The translations under genes and the position numbers were made by a program. The notes under the pieces are model-generated. The model was not told the DNA's origin. It worked only from the letters and a program-made list of their open reading frames with translations, and made no database searches. Shown piece by piece: positions 1-8,096 of a stretch of 14,177 bases of DNA; position 1 is the first letter of the stretch; every line of letters begins with the position of its first letter. Source of the DNA: an uncultured Eubacteriales bacterium (GTDB lineage Bacteria > Bacillota > Clostridia > Oscillospirales > Butyricicoccaceae); the NCBI GenBank assembly GCA_905199135.1, contig CAJKFC010000051.1:1-14177 (forward strand), given 5' to 3'.

Positions 1-2
1 CG

Positions 3-3000
3 GCTCCTCTGGCAGCAATGGGACTGATGGCAGCCAATGACAGACAGTCCGAGCTGGAAAAGGAGGGCTACACCGTTTCGGAAGGAATGGGCAGGTCTTT
101 CGCCTCAGGCGGCGTTGAAATGCTGACAGAAAAGATTCCCCTTGAAAATCTTTTCCGACTGGGAAAAGGGGCGGGAGAAGGCGCTCTTAAAGAGATACTC
201 AAGCAGGCGGGAATAGAGGCCGCCGAGGAGAGTGCAAGCTACATGGCAAATTACGCCCTCGATGTTCTGGCCGAGGATCCCAATGCAGAGTTTTCGGTAT
301 ATGAGCTTATGGAAAACGCAGCGGCAGGCGCGCTCTCGGGCGGACTGTTCGGCGCTGCGGGAAGCGCTTTCGGAAAGGCGGCCGCAGCCGACCCCCGTGT
401 CGCTCTCATGAGAGAGATCGCACCTTCCGAAAACAGTGTAAGTGATAAAGACTTTACAGCAGCTGAAAACAGTGGAATGCAAGAGAATATTTCTGCACCT
501 CAGCCGCAGACAACTGCGGACGCGGAAAACGCCGTGAGAGCCGAGGTGAGGGCAGATGAGCCTTTGAGGAGAAACTATACTCAAAAGCAGGAAAACACGG
601 CACAGGCTGTCTCTGAGGCGGCAGAAAACGGCGGCGCGGCATACGGTGAAAAAGGCCGCCGAGCCTTTGAAGCCAATGTGACACAGGAGACAGATGGCAG
701 AGCCTTTGACGCCTATTACAGGGCGGGCAGAGAAAGTCTCCCCATGGAGACCGTCGAGGGTTTTGAAAGTACGGCTTCCGACATAAAATATGCGGCATAT
801 TCGGCAGGGCAGAACGACGCCGCCGAAAGGCCTGCATATTCGGGCCGTTCCGGCTTTGTGGGAAATCCCGATGTGAAAATAGACCGAAAGACCAGAACGC
901 TTTTAAACAATACGGCCAAAGCCTTAGGTGTGAGGGTCGTCATGGACAAAGGCGATGACGGCAGGATAAACGGATATTACGACTACGGCAAAAACGAGAT
1001 ACATATATCTCCTAATGACAGCGATGCGGTATATACGGTGTTCAAGCACGAACTGACCCATGTTCTCGAAAAGAACGCACCTGCCGAATACGCAGAGTAC
1101 CGCGACTATGTCATAAAGAGCATGAAAGAGGGATACGGCAGAAACTTTGATGCCACGGCCGAGATATACAGGAACGAATACAGAAAAACGGGGCAGGAGC
1201 TTACAGATGACGATCTGTTCCGTGAAATGGCGGCCGACTATACCGCCGAAATACTGAAAGACGGAGAAAAAATAGAGAGGCTCGCCCTGTATAAACCTTC
1301 TGTGGCAAGCAGGATATTCACCTTTATAAAGGGTATTGTCGGCAGGATAAAGAGCTTTTTCGGCGAAAAAAGCGAGGAGTATACTTATCTGAAAAAGGCC
1401 GAAGAGCTTTACGGAAATGCTTTGAAGGCGGCCAAGGAGAATACAAAAGCGCAGCAGGGAAATGCCGAAAAAGGAGGCCGCAGTCTTTCGGTAAAAGGCA
1501 CGGAAAATCTCATAACGGAAAACGAGCTTTTAAGGCGTGAGAACGACAGGCTGAAAAAAGAGTTCGATAAAACGGGCGGAAGACAGGTCAAAGAGAGGGC
1601 AGTAAAGAGAAAGACCGCCGAAATACTCAAAGAGTGGGAGTCCAAGATGGACTTTGATGAGGCAGAGAGTGCCATTTCAGACCTTTATGACACTATGGGA
1701 AGCGGAGAAATAAACTATGCTTCGGCCGAGACATATGCCTATGCCATAGCGAGAGAGATAATCTCCCGGGCAGAGACGGTACACAATGATATGGCCGAGC
1801 TATATAAGTATGCCCGCAGGGAGATAAGGCAGACGGCTGTATATATCTCTCCGGAGGACAGAGCCGATATTCAGATGGGATATAAAGAGTTTAAGAACAG
1901 ATACAGCGGCAGGATAAAGCTGAGAGAAAACGGACTGCCGATAGATGTATTTTATGAGAGCCTTGCCGAAAATTATCCTGAGATGTTCAGCATCGATATA
2001 ACTCATCCCGCCGATCAGCTGCAGAGAATAGGCGAGTTTTGGGATATGACCGAGCCTGTGCGCGAAAACCCCTATGCGGCTTACATAGACCATGCCTCGG
2101 AAACTCTCAAAAACGAGATACTGAACGCCTATATGGAGCTGCCAAAAAAGGTCACCTTTGCCGACAGAGCGCAGAGAAGACTGGAGCTTGAAAGGGCAAG
2201 AGGTGCAGCGAGAGTTCTCAAAGAGAGGATAAGAGGAGAAAAAAGAACAGAAAAGGCCGTCTCTTCGGAGAGGAAAAAAAGGCAAAGGGAAAGCGAGAAG
2301 CTCAGGCAGAAAATGCGTGAGATGGCCGAGAGAAACAGGCAGAAGGTCAAAGATGTAAGAGCCGAGGAAAGACTGAATGCCGCCGTAAGGCGAGGAGTGG
2401 AAAGAGATGCTTTCAGGGCGGCGATAGAGGAAATGGGCGACAAAAACCGTGCCGTAAACAAGATTCTTGATATAGCGCAGACCTTCAGGAGATGGGCCAA
2501 AGGCGACAGACCTCAGGGACTTTTGGGACATGACGCCCTGGACGGCTTTGTAAAACAGCTTTCAAAGATGAAATACAGGTCGGACATCAGAAAGGCGAGC
2601 GCCAGAAAAATAATAGCCTCTCTCGACGAGTTTTACAGCGAAAAAATATTGGGGCGTGCCGCCGAGGGGGAATACTATGACCCGAAAATAAAGGAGGACA
2701 TAGAGTTTCTCAAGGAAAATATCTACTCCAAAGACAAAAACGGCGAGATAAAGACCGACAAAAACGGCGAAAAAATAGTCAACCAGAAACAGCTGACATA
2801 CGAGGAAGTTTTGGCGGCCGAGAGAGTGGTGGGGGCGATAAAGAAGCTCTATGAGACATACGACAGGATATTCTTTGAGGGAAAAAGCAGGGCTCTGTCC
2901 GAGGTGGCGGCAAACTGCGCCGAAATACTGCGCAGACATTCCGACAACAGGACAAAGGGGCTCAATTTCCTGACAAACAAACTCATAAAGACATCGTATA

Positions 3001-5552
3001 TATCCTCCTCGGTAGATCCCGAGACCGTCATTAAAATGCTTGAAAACTTCGATGAAAAAGGGGTACTGACCGCTCTGTGGAGTGACATCACCAAAGGAGA
3101 GACGGCGGGAATGGCCTGGGCGGCAAGGCAGAGGGAAAAGGTGCGCGCCTTTTATGACGCCCACAAAGGATATCAGAAAAGTCTGGGCGATGCGGTGGAG
3201 ATAAGAGGTCATTATATGACGAAAAATGAGATGATCTATCTCTATCTGCTGTCTTTGAGAGAACAGGCAAGACCTGCGCTTTTCAGTGAGCTGGGAGGCA
3301 TAAGATTCACCGACGCGAAAACAAAAGAAGTGGTCACAATGACACAGCTCATGAGTGAGACCGACAGTGAAATCAAAGAGGTATACGAGAGATTCAGCGA
3401 AGACGACAAGGCCTATATAGCTCTTTTGAATGAACTGTTTAACCGCGATCTTGCCGAGAGAAAGAGGGAGGCCGACTTTGCCATCATGGGTTATACGAAT
3501 GTGTCGGGAGACAAAAACTATGTGCCGATAGTGAGAGACAGGGCAAAGATAAGAACAGCCTTCTCCGACGCCTCGTCGACGGCATCATATATCCAGGGCG
3601 TATATAATTTCTCATTCAACAAGGCGCTGAAGATTAACAGCAAGCTGCAGCTGGAGCTCATACCGATAGACGAGCTTTTGAACAACCACATAAACAAGCT
3701 GGCGCAGTATATTTTTCTTACGGAGCCTTTGAAAAACTTCGACAAGGTGCTCAGTAAAAACATATCTCAGCGTTTTGTCGAAAAGGAGAATGGAGAGCGG
3801 GTGCAGGTGGGAATGGAGACGGTGAGGGACTGTCTCGAAAAGATATGGCCTAAATACAACGCATATTTCAGAAAACTCATGCTGGATATTCAGGGCAGAA
3901 GTCAGATGACGAGAGAAAAATGGCTGTCCAGGCTGTCGAGAAACTTTGCCACATCGGTGCTCGGAGCCAACATATCCACCGCTCTCGCCCAGATATCGGC
4001 GTATCCCATGGCTCTTGTTGACCTCGATTGGTCGTCGGTAGTCAAAGGAGCAGCACTGTGGCAGCGGGAGACGGGCGGAGCCCATGTGGTAAAGGATATG
4101 GTGAAATATTCCGACTGGGCAGCGGCAAGAGTGCTTGAAAACGGAATAGTGCTCGGCGAAGGCGGTTTTGACAAAGAGCTGAGCAAGGCGGCCGACAAGA
4201 CGACGGCAGGCATACAGATGATGGATAACTTTGCCGTGGGACTCATCTGGAAAGCCTGTCAGTTTCAGGCTCAGAAAGACACGGGATATGCGGTCGGCAC
4301 CTCGCAGAATAAGTTTGAGGCGGCGGCCATACTTGAAAAGGTGGGCAGAAGAACTCAGGCCAACCATATGCCCAGCGAAAAGAGCGCCTTTATGAGGTCA
4401 GACAATGAGATAGTGAGATCTCTCATGATGTTCACCACCGACGCCATGAAACAGTTTTCAAGAATGGTAGAGGATTTCGGCAGATGGCAGGCCTGCGCCG
4501 AGGCGTGCAAAAAAGATAAAAGCGAAAAAGCCGTAAGACGCAGAAAGGAGGCCAAAAAGGCATTTGTCAAAACAATGACATCTACTCTTATAGCAAACGC
4601 CGTCTTCGCGGCGGTGAAAGAGGTTGCATCGTCTCTGCTTTCCGGAAAACCCGACGATGAGGGCGAGGACAAGTGGGAAGCGATAGTAAAGCGAGTGATG
4701 ATGGCGTATGTCTCATATCTGCCCTTCGTAAGAGATATAGTATCCAATGTCTCGGAAGGATATGACACGGAAAACTATACATATTCCGTCCTCAACGATG
4801 TCTCCGACCTTATAAGAGCAGTGGGAAAGGCTGCGGCCGATCCAAGCCGTGAAAAAATAATGGCGATTAGATATCCGGCGAACAGTGTAGTGGCGTTACT
4901 TACTGCAATACCTGTGAATAACATAGACAAGCTGAGGCAATTTCTGGTAAACAAGGTGTATTACGGAGCGATATACAGCATGGCAGGGCAGGAAAAAGAG
5001 GGAAAGCTCAGGCAGTATGAAAAATATTACCCTCTGTGGAAGACGGCCAACAGAAGCCGATACTATGATCTGCTTGAGGAGGCTATCGACTCGGGTGACG
5101 ATGAAATGGCCGATATGATAAGCGATCTTCTGCTCACCACCGAAGGTATTACGGTGTCGTCGATAAATCAGAATATGAAGACGAGACGCCGTGAAAAGAT
5201 AGAGGCTGAGCCGGAGTATCAGAAGTACCGCAAAATGCTGGAAGACTATTATAAAAACGGCGGAGACTCAGGCAAGGTGGGGGCAGCCGGCAATGAGGCC
5301 GAAAGACAGCTCACGGCAAAGGGACACAGTGAGGACGATGTGCAGTATGTGCTCAAAAAACTTGAGGAGAGCTTTGTGAAAGAGCAGGCTCCCACAAAGA
5401 ATCAGCTCATCACCCTCTACGATGCCGCGCGGTCAGACAAGTCAAAAAAGGCCGAATACGCCGAGGCGGTAAGCGCCATGATTGAGAGCGGATACAAAGA
5501 GGAGGAAATAGCTCAGATCATTTCCGCCCACGAAAGAATGAAAAAACGATAG
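3..5552 (+). CDS. Giant mobile-element polyvalent-type protein with HExxH metalloprotease domain, 5'-partial
   Basis: The frame is open from the window edge to a TAG stop, so the true start lies upstream and at least 1848 residues are present. Numbering from the Met at base 18: residues 1-125 are Ala/Gly-rich with a possible membrane-active stretch near 100-125. A charged linker follows. Residues ~285-430 form a zincin-like domain with HELTH at 344-348 and a likely third zinc ligand E403 in REMAADY. Coiled coils lie near 500-520 and 715-790. Motifs YISPEDRADI (~608) and THPADQL (~661) sit between them. From ~1300 to ~1650 are hydrophobic helices (SVLGANISTALAQISAYP; AYVSYLPFVRDIV) resembling the large polyvalent protein-associated domain LPD38 by memory. 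The C-terminus is charged and helical. Such proteins occur in phages and conjugative elements and are thought to enter the recipient with the DNA. No other element gene is visible, so prophage versus integrative element is undecided. The family call is fairly sure; the cellular role is unknown. Confidence 0.75.
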   Translation, partial: APLAAMGLMAANDRQSELEKEGYTVSEGMGRSFASGGVEMLTEKIPLENLFRLGKGAGEGALKEILKQAGIEAAEESASYMANYALDVLAEDPNAEFSVYELMENAAAGALSGGLFGAAGSAFGKAAAADPRVALMREIAPSENSVSDKDFTAAENSGMQENISAPQPQTTADAENAVRAEVRADEPLRRNYTQKQENTAQAVSEAAENGGAAYGEKGRRAFEANVTQETDGRAFDAYYRAGRESLPMETVEGFESTASDIKYAAYSAGQNDAAERPAYSGRSGFVGNPDVKIDRKTRTLLNNTAKALGVRVVMDKGDDGRINGYYDYGKNEIHISPNDSDAVYTVFKHELTHVLEKNAPAEYAEYRDYVIKSMKEGYGRNFDATAEIYRNEYRKTGQELTDDDLFREMAADYTAEILKDGEKIERLALYKPSVASRIFTFIKGIVGRIKSFFGEKSEEYTYLKKAEELYGNALKAAKENTKAQQGNAEKGGRSLSVKGTENLITENELLRRENDRLKKEFDKTGGRQVKERAVKRKTAEILKEWESKMDFDEAESAISDLYDTMGSGEINYASAETYAYAIAREIISRAETVHNDMAELYKYARREIRQTAVYISPEDRADIQMGYKEFKNRYSGRIKLRENGLPIDVFYESLAENYPEMFSIDITHPADQLQRIGEFWDMTEPVRENPYAAYIDHASETLKNEILNAYMELPKKVTFADRAQRRLELERARGAARVLKERIRGEKRTEKAVSSERKKRQRESEKLRQKMREMAERNRQKVKDVRAEERLNAAVRRGVERDAFRAAIEEMGDKNRAVNKILDIAQTFRRWAKGDRPQGLLGHDALDGFVKQLSKMKYRSDIRKASARKIIASLDEFYSEKILGRAAEGEYYDPKIKEDIEFLKENIYSKDKNGEIKTDKNGEKIVNQKQLTYEEVLAAERVVGAIKKLYETYDRIFFEGKSRALSEVAANCAEILRRHSDNRTKGLNFLTNKLIKTSYISSSVDPETVIKMLENFDEKGVLTALWSDITKGETAGMAWAARQREKVRAFYDAHKGYQKSLGDAVEIRGHYMTKNEMIYLYLLSLREQARPALFSELGGIRFTDAKTKEVVTMTQLMSETDSEIKEVYERFSEDDKAYIALLNELFNRDLAERKREADFAIMGYTNVSGDKNYVPIVRDRAKIRTAFSDASSTASYIQGVYNFSFNKALKINSKLQLELIPIDELLNNHINKLAQYIFLTEPLKNFDKVLSKNISQRFVEKENGERVQVGMETVRDCLEKIWPKYNAYFRKLMLDIQGRSQMTREKWLSRLSRNFATSVLGANISTALAQISAYPMALVDLDWSSVVKGAALWQRETGGAHVVKDMVKYSDWAAARVLENGIVLGEGGFDKELSKAADKTTAGIQMMDNFAVGLIWKACQFQAQKDTGYAVGTSQNKFEAAAILEKVGRRTQANHMPSEKSAFMRSDNEIVRSLMMFTTDAMKQFSRMVEDFGRWQACAEACKKDKSEKAVRRRKEAKKAFVKTMTSTLIANAVFAAVKEVASSLLSGKPDDEGEDKWEAIVKRVMMAYVSYLPFVRDIVSNVSEGYDTENYTYSVLNDVSDLIRAVGKAAADPSREKIMAIRYPANSVVALLTAIPVNNIDKLRQFLVNKVYYGAIYSMAGQEKEGKLRQYEKYYPLWKTANRSRYYDLLEEAIDSGDDEMADMISDLLLTTEGITVSSINQNMKTRRREKIEAEPEYQKYRKMLEDYYKNGGDSGKVGAAGNEAERQLTAKGHSEDDVQYVLKKLEESFVKEQAPTKNQLITLYDAARSDKSKKAEYAEAVSAMIESGYKEEEIAQIISAHERMKKR

Positions 5553-5561
5553 CTTATACTG

Positions 5562-5580
5562 AATGCACACGAAAATGCAC
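5562..5580 (+). repeat. 19-bp direct repeat, copy 1
   Basis: The sequence aatgcacacgaaaatgcac recurs exactly at 5793-5811. It begins nine bases after the giant gene's stop. Each copy contains aatgcac twice, 12 bases apart. The match continues loosely upstream (atagctt here, ataggcttt in copy 2). It could be an integrase or other DNA-binding protein site, or the trace of a small duplication. Confidence 0.85.
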
Positions 5581-5587
5581 ATGATTT

Positions 5588-5618
5588 TTGAAAAGCCTTT
5601 TGTCAAAAGGCTTTTCAA
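5588..5618. terminator. Perfect 15-bp inverted repeat, possible bidirectional terminator
   Basis: Arms 5588-5602 and 5604-5618 are exact reverse complements around base 5603. The core gcc-ttttgtcaaaa-ggc is preceded by AAAA and followed by TTTTC, so it can act as a hairpin with a short U-run on either strand. It lies 36 bases after the giant gene's stop. The U-run is short, so terminator strength is uncertain. Confidence 0.55.
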
Positions 5619-5688
5619 GGCATAAACGAGTGTGTTCAAATCCCTCTTTCTCCGCCAAAAGATTTTTAAAAGTCTTTTTTAAAAGATT

Positions 5689-5743
5689 GCAAAATGCCTG
5701 CAAAATCCTTTAAACAAAAGGGTTTGCGGGCATTTTGTTTTTT
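5689..5743 (+). terminator. Rho-independent terminator downstream of the giant gene
   Basis: The left arm 5691-5711 pairs with 5717-5735, with one bulged A and two G-U pairs: aaaatgcc with ggcatttt, gcaaa with tttgc, tccttt with aaaggg. The loop is about five bases. A GTTTTTTTG tract follows. This is the best terminator for transcripts leaving the giant gene. Confidence 0.75.
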
Positions 5744-5792
5744 GCCGCTTTTTAAACTTTTCTTATTAAAATGACAATAGGCTTTCAAATGA

Positions 5793-5811
5793 AATGCACA
5801 CGAAAATGCAC
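5793..5811 (+). repeat. 19-bp direct repeat, copy 2
   Basis: Exact second copy of aatgcacacgaaaatgcac, 231 bases after copy 1, with the same two internal aatgcac units. The segment between the copies contains both hairpins 5588-5618 and 5689-5743. Confidence 0.85.
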
Positions 5812-5830
5812 TTGCAAAATATTTTTTAGA

Positions 5831-5883
5831 AAACTGTAAAACATTGAAACGGTATATTTTACGGTTTCGGCAAATGTTTTTTT
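5831..5883 (+). terminator. Terminator-like hairpin with a competing upstream hairpin
   Basis: acatt-gaaac (5841-5850) pairs with gtttc (5864-5868) and aatgt (5873-5877), with a four-base bulge, and is followed by a run of Ts to 5883. A second stem, aaactgtaaaa (5831-5841) with ttttacggttt (5857-5867, one G-U), uses the same bases and excludes the first. No plus-strand gene follows, so this may only be another stop for readthrough from the left. Confidence 0.4.
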
Positions 5884-5894
5884 ATCATAAGTAT

Positions 5895-5930
5895 AAAAAC
5901 ACGGATGACGCTTTATTGAGCGGCATCCGT
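5895..5930 (-). terminator. Terminator of the aldo/keto reductase gene
   Basis: acggatgacgct (5901-5912) pairs with agcggcatccgt (5919-5930), 12 bp with one mismatch and loop ttattg. Read on the minus strand it is followed by GTTTTTAT. It lies about 20 bases beyond the minus-strand stop at 5952-5954. Confidence 0.8.
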
Positions 5931-5951
5931 ATTTATTGTTAGAATATTTAT

Positions 5952-7070
5952 TTATTCTCCGAAATAATTTTTGATCGTCTGCATTCTCTCTGTCTGCACC
6001 ACATGGAACGGACAGCGTGAATCACAATGACCGCAGCCTATGCAATCGCCCGCCTTCTTTTCCAATGTGGCATAGTGGACCTTTGCCAGTTCGTCACCTG
6101 CTTGGGCTAAGTCATAATATTTATTGATAAGCCCTACATCCAATCCAGCAGGGCAGGGCTGACAGTGATTGCAGTAGACGCAAATACCGACAGAGTCCTT
6201 AGGAGCAAGCTTTCCCAGGATAGAATAGTCTGATTCTTTGGGAGAAGCGTTTAAAAATTCCAAAATTCGTTTTAGATCCTCTCGGTTTCTTACGCCGGGC
6301 AAAACCGTCATAACGCCCGGTTTGTCCAAAGCATACTGTATGCACTGATACTCCGTGAGGGCATGGCCGAAAGGAGAGGTCTTGGAGTTGAGCAGTTGGC
6401 CGCCGCTGAATGCTTTCATAACAGAAATACCTACGCCTTCGGCTTCACAGCGGCGGTAAAGCGCGGGTCGATCGGCAGAACTTCCGATGGCGTAGCTTCC
6501 TGATGAATATTTTGACTCAGAGCTGCCTGTATAGTCGTAGGCGGGGTTGATGCTGAACATAAGCATATCCAAAATTTCGGCGTCCAGTGCCATATGAGCT
6601 ACATCGGGAGTATGGGAAGAAAGACCGATGTGCCGCACAACACCATGCTTTTTCAGCTCTAAAATATAATCCAGGATTCCGTCCTTCATAACATGCTGTA
6701 AATCGCTTTTTTCATCTATACAGTGCATAAATCCAAAGTCGATATAATCTGTCTGTAAAGATTTGAGCTGCCATTCTATCGAGCGTTTGATCGTGTCTAA
6801 ATCTGTTGTCCATCCATATTTTCCGCTCTGATAATTTGCACCGAAATGAATTTGAAAATACACATCTTTTCGCTTTTCCGCAAGTGCGCGGCCGAAAGCG
6901 GGAAACGGAGCCGCGTCTGCCGATGCCATATCAAAATAGTTGATGCCGTTTTCAAGCGCCATAGCCATAGTAGCTTCGGCTTCTTTTTCTCCTGCCATGC
7001 CGATAGAGCTGGTTCCCAAGCCGAGTATACTGATCTTTTCCTCACCGTGAGGCAATTTGCGGTATTTCAT
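5952..7070 (-). CDS. Aldo/keto reductase family protein with C-terminal two-[4Fe-4S] ferredoxin domain
   Basis: The 372-residue protein has an N-terminal (beta/alpha)8 aldo/keto reductase barrel (about 1-285) and a C-terminal ferredoxin-like part. Cysteines C297, C300, C303, C306 (followed by Pro) and C343, C346, C349, C353 (followed by Pro) fit two [4Fe-4S] clusters. This architecture matches the predicted oxidoreductases grouped as COG1453; the natural substrate is generally unknown. Of the classical catalytic tetrad, D47 and H116 (FMHCID) are present. The Tyr position falls in a Phe/Pro stretch (F56/F59) and the Lys position appears to be H75, so standard NADPH-dependent carbonyl reduction may not apply. 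The start is supported by AGGAGG (7079-7084) eight bases upstream. It is a single-gene unit with its own promoter and terminator, cytoplasmic, with no signal peptide. It is divergent from the response regulator gene. Confidence 0.9.
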   Translation of the reverse strand: MKYRKLPHGEEKISILGLGTSSIGMAGEKEAEATMAMALENGINYFDMASADAAPFPAFGRALAEKRKDVYFQIHFGANYQSGKYGWTTDLDTIKRSIEWQLKSLQTDYIDFGFMHCIDEKSDLQHVMKDGILDYILELKKHGVVRHIGLSSHTPDVAHMALDAEILDMLMFSINPAYDYTGSSESKYSSGSYAIGSSADRPALYRRCEAEGVGISVMKAFSGGQLLNSKTSPFGHALTEYQCIQYALDKPGVMTVLPGVRNREDLKRILEFLNASPKESDYSILGKLAPKDSVGICVYCNHCQPCPAGLDVGLINKYYDLAQAGDELAKVHYATLEKKAGDCIGCGHCDSRCPFHVVQTERMQTIKNYFGE

Positions 7071-7153
7071 AAAGTATTCCTCCTGTTATTTTTATATATG
7101 CTGACTTGACATAAGGCAATTGACCGAGAGAAACGACTCTCCGATATGATTAC

Positions 7154-7182
7154 ATTATAAGACGGTTTTGATCAGATGTCTA
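7154..7182 (-). promoter_or_regulatory. Sigma-A-type promoter of the aldo/keto reductase gene
   Basis: On the minus strand TAGACA (7182-7177) and TATAAT (7159-7154) are separated by 17 bases. This predicts a start near 7147 and a leader of about 77 bases. The leader holds only a weak gagag/ctctc hairpin near 7125-7140. Confidence 0.7.
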
Positions 7183-7192
7183 ATGCTTATTT

Positions 7193-7223
7193 TTTACATG
7201 CTGAAATGCCTTTTAGGTATAAT
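7193..7223 (+). promoter_or_regulatory. Candidate promoter for the two-component operon
   Basis: TTTACA (7193-7198) and a perfect TATAAT (7218-7223) are 19 bases apart, slightly long. It lies back-to-back with the reductase promoter. It would give a leader of about 160 bases before the regulator start at 7392. A second TATAAT at 7370-7375 is nearer but lacks a -35 box. Confidence 0.4.
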
Positions 7224-7274
7224 GAGGGAATGTTACGGCTATTGTTTTGAAAAAACTGCGGATTCCCTCTTTTT
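7224..7274 (+). promoter_or_regulatory. Inverted repeat with T-run in the two-component operon leader
   Basis: gagggaat (7224-7231) and attccctc (7262-7269) are exact reverse complements over a 30-base loop, and TTTTT follows. It resembles a terminator or attenuator. The left arm begins directly after the candidate -10 box, so a transcript from that promoter would contain only part of it. The rest of 7275-7391 shows nothing I can name. Confidence 0.35.
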
Positions 7275-7391
7275 CTGGCATTTTGTTTATGATGATAATT
7301 CCATATCGGAAAAGTAAGAGAAAATTACGAATCCGTTGATTATTGGGCCGTGTTATGTTAAACTTGTACTATAATTATTCGGGAGACGGAC

Positions 7392-8096
7392 ATGGACGAT
7401 AAAACATATATTCTTGTAGCTGACGACGACAGAGAGATAGCAGAAATAGTTAAAAATGCTCTCGAGGGTGAGGGATTTTGTGCCGATACAGCCTCCGACG
7501 GAGAAGAGACTTTGAAAATGCTAAAAAGCGGCAAATACAAACTGGCGATACTCGACATTATGATGCCTAAGATGAACGGAATAGAGGCAACCGTGCTCAT
7601 AAGGCAGATAAGCAACATACCCATACTGATGCTTTCGGCAAAGGCAGAGGAGAGCGATAAGATAATAGGTCTTTCAACAGGAGCCGACGACTATCTCACC
7701 AAACCGTTTTTAAAAGGCGAGCTTACGGCAAGGGTCAGATCTCTTTTGAGAAGATATACCCGTCTCGGCTCTGAGACGCAGCATGAAGACGCAAACATTG
7801 TGAGCTATTTTGATATCACTTTAGACCTTGACGGATATCGCTGTTATGTACGGGACAGTGAAATAAAGCTTACCGCAACCGAGTTCAGAATACTGAAAAT
7901 GCTTATGAAACGCCCGGGAAGAGTTTTTTCAGCCGAGGAAATATACGAGAGGTGCTGGGACAGCGACGCCTATGCCGTGGAAAATACCGTTATGATACAT
8001 ATCAGCCGATTGAGAAAAAAGCTGGAGATAAATCCGTCAAAGCCGGAATATATAAAGGTGGTGTGGGGAGTTGGATACAAAATTGAAAAAGAGTGA
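7392..8096 (+). CDS. OmpR/PhoB-family response regulator
   Basis: This 234-residue DNA-binding response regulator has a receiver domain (about 5-118) and a winged-helix output domain (about 130-232). The receiver shows the acidic pocket D11-D13, phospho-acceptor D55 in LDIMMPKMNG, switch residue S82 and K104 in LTKPF. The output domain shows LTATEFRILKML and the C-terminal VWGVGYKIE hairpin typical of the family. Length is normal. The start ATG has GGGAG six bases upstream. The kinase gene overlaps its 3' end, so the pair is translationally coupled and is almost certainly a cognate pair. It should bind promoters when phosphorylated; its targets are not shown here, but the YfhO-like gene behind it is a reasonable candidate. 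A more specific name (VanR- or PhoB-like) is not justified. Confidence 0.95.
   Translation: MDDKTYILVADDDREIAEIVKNALEGEGFCADTASDGEETLKMLKSGKYKLAILDIMMPKMNGIEATVLIRQISNIPILMLSAKAEESDKIIGLSTGADDYLTKPFLKGELTARVRSLLRRYTRLGSETQHEDANIVSYFDITLDLDGYRCYVRDSEIKLTATEFRILKMLMKRPGRVFSAEEIYERCWDSDAYAVENTVMIHISRLRKKLEINPSKPEYIKVVWGVGYKIEKE

Noticed and set aside
3612..4367. Long minus-strand open frame (251 codons) inside the giant gene, with similar ones at 1800-2531 and 2562-3212
   Set aside because: They are antisense to a continuous coding frame with recognisable motifs, have no family resemblance I can see, and arise readily opposite such a gene.
5562..5811. CRISPR array from the repeated 19-mer
   Set aside because: Only two copies, spaced by 212 bases with hairpins between; there is no regular spacer length and no cas gene.
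5553..5951. Prophage attachment site with a tRNA gene end
   Set aside because: No tRNA-like cloverleaf or tRNA 3' end was seen, and the direct repeats lie 231 bases apart on the same side of the presumed element, so they are not simple left and right attachment sites.
7106..7111. Perfect TTGACA on the plus strand in the reductase leader
   Set aside because: No -10 box lies at a usable distance, and the region is the leader of a minus-strand gene.
7370..7375. TATAAT just before the response regulator start
   Set aside because: No -35 box at 16-18 bases and no TGn extension directly before it; the start would fall within about ten bases of the ATG.
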